A DNA stretch of 64,000 nucleotides from Candidatus Enterousia intestinigallinarum (GTDB taxonomy: Bacteria; Pseudomonadota; Alphaproteobacteria; Rs-D84), in assembly GCA_944407095.1 (NCBI GenBank), contig OX097180.1, forward strand, positions 434,001 through 498,000. The letters run 5' to 3'. Positions within the stretch are counted from its first letter, which is position 1; each line of letters starts with the position of its first letter. The notes beneath the pieces are model-generated. The model was not told where the DNA came from, searched no databases, and saw only the letters and a list, made by a program, of their open reading frames with translations. Shown one piece after another: positions 52,121 to 60,312 of this stretch. The position numbers and the translations under genes were made by a program.

Positions 52121-52750
52121 ATGGAAAAACAAGAAATAAGAACTTTTGGACGTCGTCACGGCAAAAAATTGTCCGCACGACAAAATCTGTTGATTGAAAC
52201 GGTACTGCCGGCAATTATGCCGTCTAATCAGCCAAAAACCGGGTTGATTTTAGAAATCGGTTTTGGTGCGGGCGAACATCTGCGGGAAATAGCCCGGCAA
52301 AACCCGGGCAAAATCATTATCGGTGCGGAACCATTTATGAACGGTGTGGCATCCCTGCTGTCGGCAATAACAAATGATGACAATTCGATTCGCGCAGAAT
52401 ATAAAAACATCCGGGTTTTTCCGGACGATGTTCGGGACTTTTTACGCGATACCGATTCGCAGTTTGAACAAATTTGGATACTGCACCCCGACCCCTGGCC
52501 CAAGGCACGACACGAAAAACGACGTTTATTACACGCTGATTTTTTGAACATACTGGCCACGCATCTGGCACCAAACGGCGAAATTATAATCGGTACAGAT
52601 CACTGGGAATACTTCGACTGGATAAGAACAGAGGTTTCAAAAACCGCGCTATGTACACATATCCCTGACATACAGACAATTCACACACGCTATCAACAAA
52701 AGAACAAAGCCAACACCAGTGCACCAAAATATTTGGTATTACGCACCTAG
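52121..52750 (+). CDS. trmB: tRNA (guanine-N7-)-methyltransferase
   Basis: 209 residues, class I SAM methyltransferase that modifies G46 of tRNAs. The N-terminal RTFGRRHGKKLSARQNLLIE, SAM-binding motif LILEIGFGAGEHL, GAEPFMNGVAS, LHPDPWPKARHEKRRLL and TDHWEYFDWI are diagnostic. The family homology starts immediately at the ATG 52121, which has no ribosome-binding site, consistent with a leaderless mRNA. Confidence 0.95.
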   Translation: MEKQEIRTFGRRHGKKLSARQNLLIETVLPAIMPSNQPKTGLILEIGFGAGEHLREIARQNPGKIIIGAEPFMNGVASLLSAITNDDNSIRAEYKNIRVFPDDVRDFLRDTDSQFEQIWILHPDPWPKARHEKRRLLHADFLNILATHLAPNGEIIIGTDHWEYFDWIRTEVSKTALCTHIPDIQTIHTRYQQKNKANTSAPKYLVLRT

Positions 52751-52759
52751 GGCATACCA

Positions 52760-53425
52760 CTAGACATTTACAAAAAATTTTACACGTGGCGCTAATTCTG
52801 GCCGCACGGATTGCACCAATCGCATTGCCTGTTCTACCCTGACTGGATTTTTTCCGGTTACAAAGTGTAAATCCATATCGCCCGCCGCATCCCACGCGGA
52901 CAATGCTGCATAAACCCGTCCGACAAAATCGGACGCATCGCCATCATCACGTGCCAGTGCACATACCAAGCCGGTTGCACGCATTTTTCGCAATGCAGAA
53001 AATACACTATTCCAATCAAACGGCCCTATTTCGCAGATGTCCACGCCAACAAAAGCGGCCTTGTTAAAAAACAAATCGTCACGTATCAAATACAGTTGCG
53101 AAACAAACTCGTCCAGATTTTGCAAAGATACAAACACTTGGGCGCCGTCCGCCCCCTGTTTGAATGCCTGGTTTATGCTGGCGACAATTTCTGACGCGCC
53201 CGCCGCACCACGCGCGCGCGGATAAAACCGGGCAAAAATTGGAATATTTTTATTTTCTAACCACGGCCAAACAACACCGACCGACATCGGTGCTACTGAA
53301 ATAGCAGCCACATTGTGTTCCAACGCAACAGACGCATATCGCGCCAAATCCGTCGGATCGCAATCCGCACCGCACCACAATGCCGCACCGCTTATATCAT
53401 CAAGAATATTTTCGTTATCAATCAT
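52760..53425 (-). CDS. Aldolase-like TIM-barrel protein, unassigned
   Basis: 221 residues. The secondary-structure rhythm of alternating strands and helices (VAAISVAPMSVGVVWPWL; GADGAQVFVSLQ; TGLVCALARDDGD; MDLHFVTGKNPVRVEQA) fits a TIM barrel of the DeoC/class I aldolase type, but no catalytic Lys motif could be confirmed. No family is securely recognised. Convergent with trmB with ten bases between stops. In vivo function unknown. Confidence 0.7.
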   Translation of the reverse strand: MIDNENILDDISGAALWCGADCDPTDLARYASVALEHNVAAISVAPMSVGVVWPWLENKNIPIFARFYPRARGAAGASEIVASINQAFKQGADGAQVFVSLQNLDEFVSQLYLIRDDLFFNKAAFVGVDICEIGPFDWNSVFSALRKMRATGLVCALARDDGDASDFVGRVYAALSAWDAAGDMDLHFVTGKNPVRVEQAMRLVQSVRPELAPRVKFFVNV

Positions 53426-53468
53426 TACTCTTTTTACTTTATCACAAATATGATATAATTAAAGTCAA

Positions 53469-54419
53469 ATGAGAATTCGTCTGGACAACATATTATTATG
53501 TGTATTATGGTTGCTGGCGGTCACGCTGGGAACCTGTTTCTGGTTCAACACCGTATTTGGATTTGATATATTTTCTGCATCACACTGGCAATATGTCGCA
53601 TCACTCCAGGCCGCACAAACCCCAATAAAGCCGGGATTTTATGTATCTATGGCGGTGGCGATTTTTATAACGATTTTTGGATTATATCTAGTTGTGCGCC
53701 CGCGAAAGCGTCGAATCCGCCTGCCCATTGTACGGGTTTCTAAACAGAATTCTGATAGCACATCGGCAACAAATAACAATACTCAAAATGTGCCAGTTAC
53801 ACCGGCGCCTATAGCAAACAATGACGCGTCAACACTGGATATAATGGGGGCCGAAGTCCAACCCGCGCCACAAACACCAACACAGCCCACCCCGCCACCG
53901 ACCGCACGACCACCACGTCTGGTATTGCCGACGCTGAATGGGAATTTTATGTCGGCACACCAAACCACAACACCAGCCAGGAATATTGCACAACAGCAAT
54001 CAGAATCAGACGCAACCACACTGCGTGAAATATTCAGTGGCGCAGGATATACTGTAAAGCCGAATACACGCGTCAACGGTATTCAAACCGCGCTGATTGC
54101 AATTGGTACAAATGAAACAATGTGGTTGGGATGCGTGGGCGTCAAAACAACAGACGTGCGCGCAATAATTGAAAAGTTTCAACAGGTATTCGCCGACACA
54201 CTGGATGAAACATACATTAGTGTAAATGGCTTTGCCGTCGCCGCACCGGATGCCGCAACATCTGAATTTCAAGATATCTTGATGTTTAATAAGATTGACG
54301 AAGTGCGCGAATATATGCGCGCGAACCCCAATCCGCCCACGCCAGCGGATGATGACGGTATGTTCGACGCGTATTCGCAATATATTGATGCCGTCATTAC
54401 ACACATAGGGAAAATCTGA
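53469..54419 (+). CDS. Hypothetical membrane protein with Pro-rich linker
   Basis: 316 residues. Two N-terminal membrane segments (NILLCVLWLLAVTLGTCFWF; FYVSMAVAIFITIFGLYLVV), a basic cytosolic patch (RPRKRRIRLP), a long Thr/Pro/Gln-rich linker (PAPQTPTQPTPPPTARPP) and a C-terminal alpha/beta domain from ~195 (ATTLREIFSGAGYTVKPN, ALIAIGTNETMWLGCVGVKT, AIIEKFQQVFADTL). The domain looks like a nuclease- or restriction-like sandwich only by impression. It shares an operon with the next three genes: its stop overlaps the next ATG by one base. Confidence 0.8.
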   Translation: MRIRLDNILLCVLWLLAVTLGTCFWFNTVFGFDIFSASHWQYVASLQAAQTPIKPGFYVSMAVAIFITIFGLYLVVRPRKRRIRLPIVRVSKQNSDSTSATNNNTQNVPVTPAPIANNDASTLDIMGAEVQPAPQTPTQPTPPPTARPPRLVLPTLNGNFMSAHQTTTPARNIAQQQSESDATTLREIFSGAGYTVKPNTRVNGIQTALIAIGTNETMWLGCVGVKTTDVRAIIEKFQQVFADTLDETYISVNGFAVAAPDAATSEFQDILMFNKIDEVREYMRANPNPPTPADDDGMFDAYSQYIDAVITHIGKI

Positions 54420-54928
54420 TGCAGTTAAACCAGGAATCTGCCACACGCAGATTGACCGAAATGAATATGGGCGATATGCCGGTTATAGAAATTCGCCCCA
54501 CCCCAACGCGTGTTGATTCCGACTGGTTTGCACAATACAAAAAACTGTGTCGAAAATTTATGGAATCACTGACCGATTCGGTCGAAGAATTAGCAATGAT
54601 GAATCTGACCCAGGATGAATTTATGTCACTGATTATGGGTCGGACATTACCACAAAACATATCCATACGATTTCGTGTTCCATTGGTTTGGGGCGGGAAA
54701 ATGGACACGGACAATCTGTTTATGTGTTGGACATTTCCACAGTCCCAGCGTCTTGACAGATTCATATTGGAACAAAGCGATGCTCAAACGGTATGGCTGC
54801 CAAATCCCGCCAAGAAAGTTTATATATCCGCACACAACGCGGCTGGCGGTGACGGCGGTAACGCAACCGCCGACCGTTTAAGTCAAATGGCGGCGCAAAT
54901 CGCCGCATCACGTGCAATGGAACAATAA
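54419..54928 (+). CDS. Hypothetical cytosolic protein
   Basis: 169 residues. Helical N-terminus (ATRRLTEMNMGDMPVIEIRP, DWFAQYKKLCRKFMESLTD), a beta-rich middle (ISIRFRVPLVWGGK; FMCWTFPQSQRLDRFI), and an Ala/Gly/Asn-rich tail (AAGGDGGNATADRLSQMAAQ). No signal peptide. Family unknown. It overlaps the previous stop (TGATG) and is followed after 12 bases by the SUKH-like gene. Confidence 0.8.
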   Translation: MQLNQESATRRLTEMNMGDMPVIEIRPTPTRVDSDWFAQYKKLCRKFMESLTDSVEELAMMNLTQDEFMSLIMGRTLPQNISIRFRVPLVWGGKMDTDNLFMCWTFPQSQRLDRFILEQSDAQTVWLPNPAKKVYISAHNAAGGDGGNATADRLSQMAAQIAASRAMEQ

Positions 54929-54940
54929 CGGGGCACAGCA

Positions 54941-55375
54941 ATGAACTATGAAGAATTTTTATCATTGATGCAACGCCACGGCACGCTGTTTGCGCCCCCT
55001 GCAACTGAACAGTCGATAATTTTGGCCAACAACGCACTGCAACGTATGCGCGCGGCGATATTGCCACAGCCAATAATCGACTTTTATATCAAATGCGGTG
55101 GGGCAAATCTGGGGACTGGATACATTTTTGGTCCGATGGAAGTTGCACGCGGAACAAAATATCCTATTCCGTCCATATTGCAAATAAATATGGATTTGGC
55201 CGGTATTTCCCGGATGCACGGAAAAACAATTTTTGGCCGAAATGACTTATTTTGGTTTGCTTTCGATTCGTTCGGCAAATATGTTATGCTGGATAACCTG
55301 ACATTAAACACAATGCGAACATATGACGATGCCTATCGCGCAATGTCAGATTGCCTGATAGCGGGAAAAATATAA
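54941..55375 (+). CDS. SMI1/KNR4 (SUKH)-like protein
   Basis: 144 residues. The order LANNALQRMRAAILPQPIID, FYIKCGGANLGTGYIFGP, MEVARGTKYPIPSI, FGRNDLFWFAFDSFGKYVML and the final helix YDDAYRAMSDCLI resembles the SUKH superfamily (YrhA type), in which IPxxY/FxxxNGG-like segments appear. SUKH proteins are often immunity proteins of contact-dependent toxins. No toxin gene is next to it, so that role is not supported here. Confidence 0.65.
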   Translation: MNYEEFLSLMQRHGTLFAPPATEQSIILANNALQRMRAAILPQPIIDFYIKCGGANLGTGYIFGPMEVARGTKYPIPSILQINMDLAGISRMHGKTIFGRNDLFWFAFDSFGKYVMLDNLTLNTMRTYDDAYRAMSDCLIAGKI

Positions 55376-55376
55376 A

Positions 55377-55583
55377 ATGAAAAAACTGTCCGTATCTTTG
55401 TCCGGTCATCAAACCAGTATTTCACTGGAAGCGGAATTTATAACCGCATTGCGCGAAATCGCGACACGTGAGAAAAAATCTGTCGCGTCAATTATTGAAC
55501 ACATAGACGCATCGCGCACACCAGAAACAAATCTGTCTTCTGCGATACGCGTTTGGGTATTGCGGCACGTACAAGATTCCTAA
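55377..55583 (+). CDS. Ribbon-helix-helix (RHH_4) DNA-binding protein
   Basis: 68 residues. KLSVSLSGHQTSISLEAEFI, TALREIATREKKSVASIIEH and TPETNLSSAIRVWVLRHV match the RHH_4 family of alphaproteobacteria (beta-strand, helix, helix). Members act as small DNA-binding regulators, sometimes as antitoxins. It follows the SUKH-like gene by one base, and no terminator is seen until the convergent ncRNA terminator at 55646. Confidence 0.88.
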   Translation: MKKLSVSLSGHQTSISLEAEFITALREIATREKKSVASIIEHIDASRTPETNLSSAIRVWVLRHVQDS

Positions 55584-55645
55584 ATAAACCACGTGCAAAC
55601 AATCCTGTGTAATTGCACCATACATATTCGTATAATACAGACAAA

Positions 55646-55673
55646 TAAAAAAACCACCCGAAAATTCAGGTGG
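55646..55673 (-). terminator. Terminator of the structured RNA
   Basis: Stem CCACCTGAA / TTCGGGTGG (one wobble) with T7 on the minus strand. Confidence 0.9.
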
Positions 55674-55826
55674 CAGGAGATTCATAACTATAGAGTGGAA
55701 TAGCATTGCGCCTTCGATATATAACGCAATTCTCCTGCCACTTTATTATGCAGGAGTTTTTTCGTTCCACCTGGGAACGCCACCCACGGGTTATGAATCC
55801 CGGCATCTGCTTTATCACAGGATACT
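55646..55826 (-). ncRNA. Stand-alone structured small RNA (~180 nt), 6S-like in size
   Basis: Own promoter and intrinsic terminator, with no gene downstream. Paired elements read on the minus strand: a perfect 10-base closing helix GATTCATAAC / GTTATGAATC, hairpin CGTTCC-CAGGT-GGAACG (alternative GTGGAA/TTCCAC), hairpin CTCCTGC / GCAGGAG, hairpin ATTGCG/CGCAAT and the terminator CCACCTGAATTTTCGGGTGG plus T7. A second pairing, GTGGCAGGAGA with TCTCCTGCCAC (11 bases, perfect), competes with the CTCCTGC hairpin. Length and promoter suggest a house-keeping ncRNA such as 6S RNA, but I cannot match family motifs, and SRP, tmRNA and RNase P are excluded by missing core sequences. Confidence 0.7.
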
Positions 55827-55832
55827 GTTCAT

Positions 55833-55859
55833 ATTATAACATTTTTTATCTGATCACAA
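55833..55859 (-). promoter_or_regulatory. Promoter of the structured RNA
   Basis: Minus-strand consensus TATAAT at 55838-55833; TTGTGA at 55859-55854 with a short 15-base spacer. Confidence 0.6.
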
Positions 55860-55863
55860 CAAT

Positions 55864-55895
55864 ATAAAAAAAACACGCCGCAATGGCGTGTTTTT
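55864..55895 (-). terminator. Terminator of ybeY-lnt
   Basis: Stem AAACACGCC / GGCGTGTTT around a five-base loop, T8 on the minus strand. Confidence 0.93.
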
Positions 55896-55897
55896 TT

Positions 55898-57907
55898 TTA
55901 TTCACGACGCGCATATGCATACAGCGAAATCGTGCATATACACGCAAACAGCAGTATTATCGCCATAGTCCCATCGCGTCCAATCGCGCGATACGGCGTC
56001 ATATGTGCCCCCCACACGATGCCGTCCATATATCCTGGGCGCCCTACTGGAATCTGTGACAAAACAATCCCATCTGCGGAAACAAAGGCACTGATTCCAG
56101 AATAATTAGCACGAACAATCGGCAGTCCCGATTCGATTGCATACCGGCGTACCATATCCAGATGCTGATACGTACCGGGCGTATTTCCAAACCAGGTATC
56201 ATTTGTGATATTTATAACGGCATCTGGCATCTGCCCATCCAAGACCAACGAATCGGAAAATATAATTTCATAGCATATCGCCGGCGCAAAAGAAAACGTA
56301 CGTTCCCCGACGTTCATATTTATAACATCTGCGCCGCCCCCGCGGGACAACTGACCCGGCGACGGCAACAGCCCACCCAACGGCGCATATTCACCAAACG
56401 GCACCAGATGCGATTTGTTATATATTTTTTTAATATCACCGTCTGCCGAAGCAACAACCATAGAATTATACATATGCCCGTCCGCATAGTGCATAGCCCC
56501 AACAATAACATCCTTGTCCAACGCCGGCCCCAGTGGCATATTGTCACCATCAACAATCGTGAACGGATACGAAGTTTCAGGGAAAACAACTAAATCGTGG
56601 TTTCCCGGAACCGCGGCCAATGCGGTCAAAGCACGAACATTTTCAGTTGCATTACGAATTGCATCCGCACGAGTATAGGCCATTTTCTGATTTTGGGCAC
56701 GTGCGGGCTGAACCACACGGATTATGGGACTGACATTATCACCACGTTGCGCATATTGGATATTTTTTACCCCCCACGCAGCACCAATAAGCATCAGCAA
56801 TACAAAAATACCAAACACAATCCAAGCCAAGCCACTTTTACGATTACGCATAACTTCCATCACGGCGGCGCACAATCCGACTATTATAAACGTCAGCCCC
56901 AACGCCCCCCACAACGACATAGAATTTGCCAGCACTGGCATTTGAATCACGATATTCGCAACCGGATTCCACGGGAACCCAGTGAACAACCATTCCCGCA
57001 GCCACAGCACCAACGTCCACGTTGCCGCGAACACAAATGGCCGGCACGCCGCACAGGTACGCATACGCATAACCACGACGAACGGCACTGCAAATATAAT
57101 TCCGCCGGCCAGCGCAATCCCAAGCAATGCCGGCACGGTCCATATTGCAAATTGCGCGGTCAGTTCTGGCACAACATATATCGAATGCGTAACCCACCAA
57201 AACATAGCCAGTGCATATGCCGCACTAAACGGGAAAATTCGCAGAAATGCTGCACATACGCCTGGGCGCGATGATCTGCGCAAAGATATTCCATACGCGC
57301 ATATAACCGCCAGTACTGTCACCCACCATAAATGAAACGGTGCAAATCCCAACGCTGCCAAACCACCCAGCACGGCCATAACCACATACTGCCATACGCC
57401 ACCTGGACGCGCAATGCGTCGCCACCACGATAAAAACCGTCCGCCTGGGCAACACGACAAATCGGCGCATACGGCGGATTCCGGTACATAGGGATTTTTT
57501 ATATTTAATGATTTTAGAATTTCAACCTCGCGCGATTCCATTTTTTTAGCGTCACGCACACGTATATGATCATATCCCATCAGATGTAAAACACCGTGCA
57601 CAACCATATGCGCCGTATGGTCGGCAACACTGATATGTTCTGACGCCGCTTCACTCATAACAGTATCCAAAGATATATAAATGTCCCCCAACAAAATATC
57701 ATCATCCAGTTCAAACGACAGCACGTTTGTCGCACGATCAATTTTTCTATATTCACGATTCAGTTTATGAATTTCATCGTCATTGGTCAGAACAATCGAC
57801 ACTTCAGCATCGGGGTCAACACCAACCGCCGCTGCATTTGCGATTTTATCAAAATCAATTTTATATTTACGCCAACGCGAATCGTTATAATTTACATATA
57901 CCTTCAT
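55898..57907 (-). CDS. Fused YbeY endoribonuclease and apolipoprotein N-acyltransferase (Lnt)
   Basis: 669 residues. Residues 1-~150 are YbeY, the 16S/17S rRNA maturation endonuclease, with HMVVHGVLHLMGYDH (HxxxHxxxxxH zinc site). A linker leads to Lnt (~175-669), which adds the third acyl chain to lipoproteins: several membrane helices (VMAVLGGLAALGFAPFHLWW) and a nitrilase-like domain with the triad Glu in FPETSYPF, Lys in YNKSHLVPFGEY and Cys in PAICYEIIFSD. In most alphaproteobacteria ybeY, corC and lnt are separate neighbours; here corC is absent and the two ends are joined. The ATG at 57907 is chosen because the YbeY homology starts there. Confidence 0.9.
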   Translation of the reverse strand: MKVYVNYNDSRWRKYKIDFDKIANAAAVGVDPDAEVSIVLTNDDEIHKLNREYRKIDRATNVLSFELDDDILLGDIYISLDTVMSEAASEHISVADHTAHMVVHGVLHLMGYDHIRVRDAKKMESREVEILKSLNIKNPYVPESAVCADLSCCPGGRFLSWWRRIARPGGVWQYVVMAVLGGLAALGFAPFHLWWVTVLAVICAYGISLRRSSRPGVCAAFLRIFPFSAAYALAMFWWVTHSIYVVPELTAQFAIWTVPALLGIALAGGIIFAVPFVVVMRMRTCAACRPFVFAATWTLVLWLREWLFTGFPWNPVANIVIQMPVLANSMSLWGALGLTFIIVGLCAAVMEVMRNRKSGLAWIVFGIFVLLMLIGAAWGVKNIQYAQRGDNVSPIIRVVQPARAQNQKMAYTRADAIRNATENVRALTALAAVPGNHDLVVFPETSYPFTIVDGDNMPLGPALDKDVIVGAMHYADGHMYNSMVVASADGDIKKIYNKSHLVPFGEYAPLGGLLPSPGQLSRGGGADVINMNVGERTFSFAPAICYEIIFSDSLVLDGQMPDAVINITNDTWFGNTPGTYQHLDMVRRYAIESGLPIVRANYSGISAFVSADGIVLSQIPVGRPGYMDGIVWGAHMTPYRAIGRDGTMAIILLFACICTISLYAYARRE

Positions 57908-57929
57908 CTTGTGCCTATCCCCATTGTTT

Positions 57930-59858
57930 TTATGCCGTATGAGTATTGTCGCGTAAATTACCGATTGCATTTGCATCATCGGTTGCACGCATATTGCGCA
58001 CCGCATCGTTAAAAGCGATTGTCTTTCCTGACTTTATTTTGTTTTGCACACGAACGATGTCATTGCGCACACGAACATTTCCATTTGCAACAGCCAATTT
58101 ATAATTAGCCAATGCGCGGTCTAAATTTCCCATTTGCTCGTACGCGAACCCGGCATTGTACTGTGCGGCAGCATATTGACTTTTATCGCCGATACGATGC
58201 AATATTTCACGCGCCTGGGCAACGGCAGCATCATATTGTCCCAGATGATTATACGCCGCCGCCAAATCATTATGCAGCAATGCATTATCTGGATATGAAT
58301 CAATCATTTTTTCAAACTGCGTGGCCGCCCCAGCATAGTCACCGGCGTTATAGGCGGCAATGGCATTTTTATATTGTTCGTCATAACCCAGGGTATATGT
58401 TTTAACCTCTACCGCTTCACGTGACTTTACAATATGTTCGAATTCGCGTCCGCCCAGTTCACAGCGCCCCGTCTGGCAGTACGCCAATATATCCCCCGGC
58501 AGATAGTCGCCCACACGGCGCCACCCACCCAAACTTTCCCCACGAGCATTTATTGGATTAGCCAGCCATTTTTCAAATTCCGCATATGTTTCCGTATTCA
58601 CGTGACGGTTATCTATATCCCCGACAAAAAACGCGTCCTTTTTACCGTCCATCACCATAAAGAATTCGTACATTCCGTTCACAGGACAATTTAACAGCAT
58701 CTGTGGTGATATACGACCGGTCAATAATCCTGCTTCCAACCAGCGGCGCCAATATATCCCGCGTCCACCGGCCAAAAATCCCCCCAATTTATCCGCAGCC
58801 ACGCCTATGTCCGCGTTGTCCATCAATGCACGCCCAAAACTTGTCGCATCATTGACGGGATAACGTGCAAAACACTGGCGCACCAAACTGTCCGGCACGG
58901 CATACCCGTATTCATCATATATGTTGCGCAGTTCAGCAAATCTTTCCTTGTGATTTTTATCATTGGGGTTTTCAAACAGTTTTGAATAAGAATTATATAT
59001 TATGGAACTTAAACCCAATGCTTCACTGGTGGTGGCAATATCTATCTCGTCCATTGCCACATCATAACAATATAAAACGAAATAAGTTTCCCCCTCTTCC
59101 AGATGCCAACGGGCCAATTCATACGCTTCATCCGTGGTGATTGGCGGCGTTTTCATAGTAATGCGACTGCCGTCTTTTAGCATTGTTGAACCAAATCCGA
59201 TTGTCGGTATTCCGCGCGAATCGCGATATGGCGTATGCATACCATTTTCATCAACGTGTACACCTTCCTTGGCAATCAGGTCAGCAATTAAAAACGGCGT
59301 TATCGGACGCATTTTGTTCAAAAATGCACGATATGTGTTGCGTGCGGCTGCCTCGGCATCTTTTTCGGCCTGGCGTTCGGCGCGCCATTCCTTATACTGC
59401 TGAATTTTATCTGGCACCACATCAACCCCAAGATATGTTCCGCCCGTCACCGCGGACAACCCAATCAGCCATAAAATATGCGCCGACAAATTCGGGTACT
59501 TTTTTGCAAACGCTGACAGTTTTTTTGGTTTTCCGTGCTTAGTTTTTCCAACATTCATAACCGCCAGTTTGTTTTCCAATCGGCGCAAAAACACATTATC
59601 CATTGTCGTCCAACGTGCCAACGTCAACAGCAACTGCGCCCCGCCCGCGGCCAACCACGCCGACCACTTCGCAGCCCCCAGCCCCATTATCGCGGCCGCA
59701 TCGGCAAATTCCGCCGCGTTCCCCGTTTGTCCGGCATCATTTTTTGCCCGACGACGTTCACGCACATATTCAACCGGCTGCGTGCGTTCTATAGCACGGC
59801 GTAATTTTTTCGCCGCTTCTTCGGGCGTGGCAACAATTTGTCTAAATTTTTCGGCCAT
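57930..59858 (-). CDS. Membrane-anchored lysozyme-like (GH24) protein with TPR tail
   Basis: 642 residues. A charged N-terminus, a hydrophobic stretch ~53-80 and a membrane helix at ~125-147 (HILWLIGLSAVTGGTYLGVD) are followed by a phage-type lysozyme domain: LIAKEGVHVDENGM, YRDSRGIPTIGFGST (the E-DS-G-T pattern of GH24) and EALGLSSIIYNSYSKLF. The C-terminal third (~530-620) has three to four TPR-like repeats (AIAAYNAGDYAGAATQFEKM, LLHNDLAAAYNHLGQYDAAV). An ATG at 59858 has AGGAACTT upstream. It is 10 bases downstream of mucR. Probably a cell-wall hydrolase acting on peptidoglycan; regulated position unknown. Confidence 0.82.
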   Translation of the reverse strand: MAEKFRQIVATPEEAAKKLRRAIERTQPVEYVRERRRAKNDAGQTGNAAEFADAAAIMGLGAAKWSAWLAAGGAQLLLTLARWTTMDNVFLRRLENKLAVMNVGKTKHGKPKKLSAFAKKYPNLSAHILWLIGLSAVTGGTYLGVDVVPDKIQQYKEWRAERQAEKDAEAAARNTYRAFLNKMRPITPFLIADLIAKEGVHVDENGMHTPYRDSRGIPTIGFGSTMLKDGSRITMKTPPITTDEAYELARWHLEEGETYFVLYCYDVAMDEIDIATTSEALGLSSIIYNSYSKLFENPNDKNHKERFAELRNIYDEYGYAVPDSLVRQCFARYPVNDATSFGRALMDNADIGVAADKLGGFLAGGRGIYWRRWLEAGLLTGRISPQMLLNCPVNGMYEFFMVMDGKKDAFFVGDIDNRHVNTETYAEFEKWLANPINARGESLGGWRRVGDYLPGDILAYCQTGRCELGGREFEHIVKSREAVEVKTYTLGYDEQYKNAIAAYNAGDYAGAATQFEKMIDSYPDNALLHNDLAAAYNHLGQYDAAVAQAREILHRIGDKSQYAAAQYNAGFAYEQMGNLDRALANYKLAVANGNVRVRNDIVRVQNKIKSGKTIAFNDAVRNMRATDDANAIGNLRDNTHTA

Positions 59859-59868
59859 TGCAAAGTTC

Positions 59869-60234
59869 CTATTTTTTACCCAGACCAGATTTTTTAGCGA
59901 TTTTAGAACGCCGCGCAGAATAATTCGGCGCAACGAACGGATAGTCATCTGGCAATCCCCATTTCGCCTTGTACTGTTGCGGGGTCATATTAAAGCGTCG
60001 CCGCACATATCGGCGCAACATCACGTGCCAAGTTCCGTCTTCCAAACATTGAATTTTATCCGGTCGAACAGTTGCGGCAATTTGCTGTGCACTGGGCGCG
60101 ACACGCTGCAAACTTTCCCGCGCGGCGCGAACGGCCTGCTCCATCGTCAGGGACGGATTTGCCGCAATCGCCGCCGCCGCCAAATTAGCCACCGCCAGTG
60201 TAAATTCTGATGAATCTTTATTTGCACTTACCAA
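59869..60234 (-). CDS. Ros/MucR family transcriptional regulator
   Basis: 121 residues. A helical N-terminal oligomerisation region (FTLAVANLAAAAIAANPSLT) and a C-terminal domain with IQCLEDGTWHVMLRRYV, FNMTPQQYKAKWGLPDDYPF and VAPNYSARRSKIAKKSGLG, the MucR/Ros pattern. Zn ligands beyond the first Cys are lost (no second Cys, His replaced by Tyr), as in some MucR homologues. MucR proteins bind AT-rich DNA and act like H-NS. The start is TTG at 60234 with GGGGTTTT upstream, or a nearby alternative. Confidence 0.9.
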   Translation of the reverse strand: MVSANKDSSEFTLAVANLAAAAIAANPSLTMEQAVRAARESLQRVAPSAQQIAATVRPDKIQCLEDGTWHVMLRRYVRRRFNMTPQQYKAKWGLPDDYPFVAPNYSARRSKIAKKSGLGKK

Positions 60235-60312
60235 TTGAAAACCCCACGTTTATTTACTAAAATTTATTATATCACAAATAAAGATTAAATAAAACCCAAG
60301 TAAAATTATAAA

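Larger units (their letters stand above)
55584..55897. other. 314-base non-coding stretch holding the structured RNA at 55646-55826
   Basis: No coding potential. It contains, from right to left on the minus strand, the lnt terminator, a promoter, the structured RNA and its terminator, as listed separately. Confidence 0.85.
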
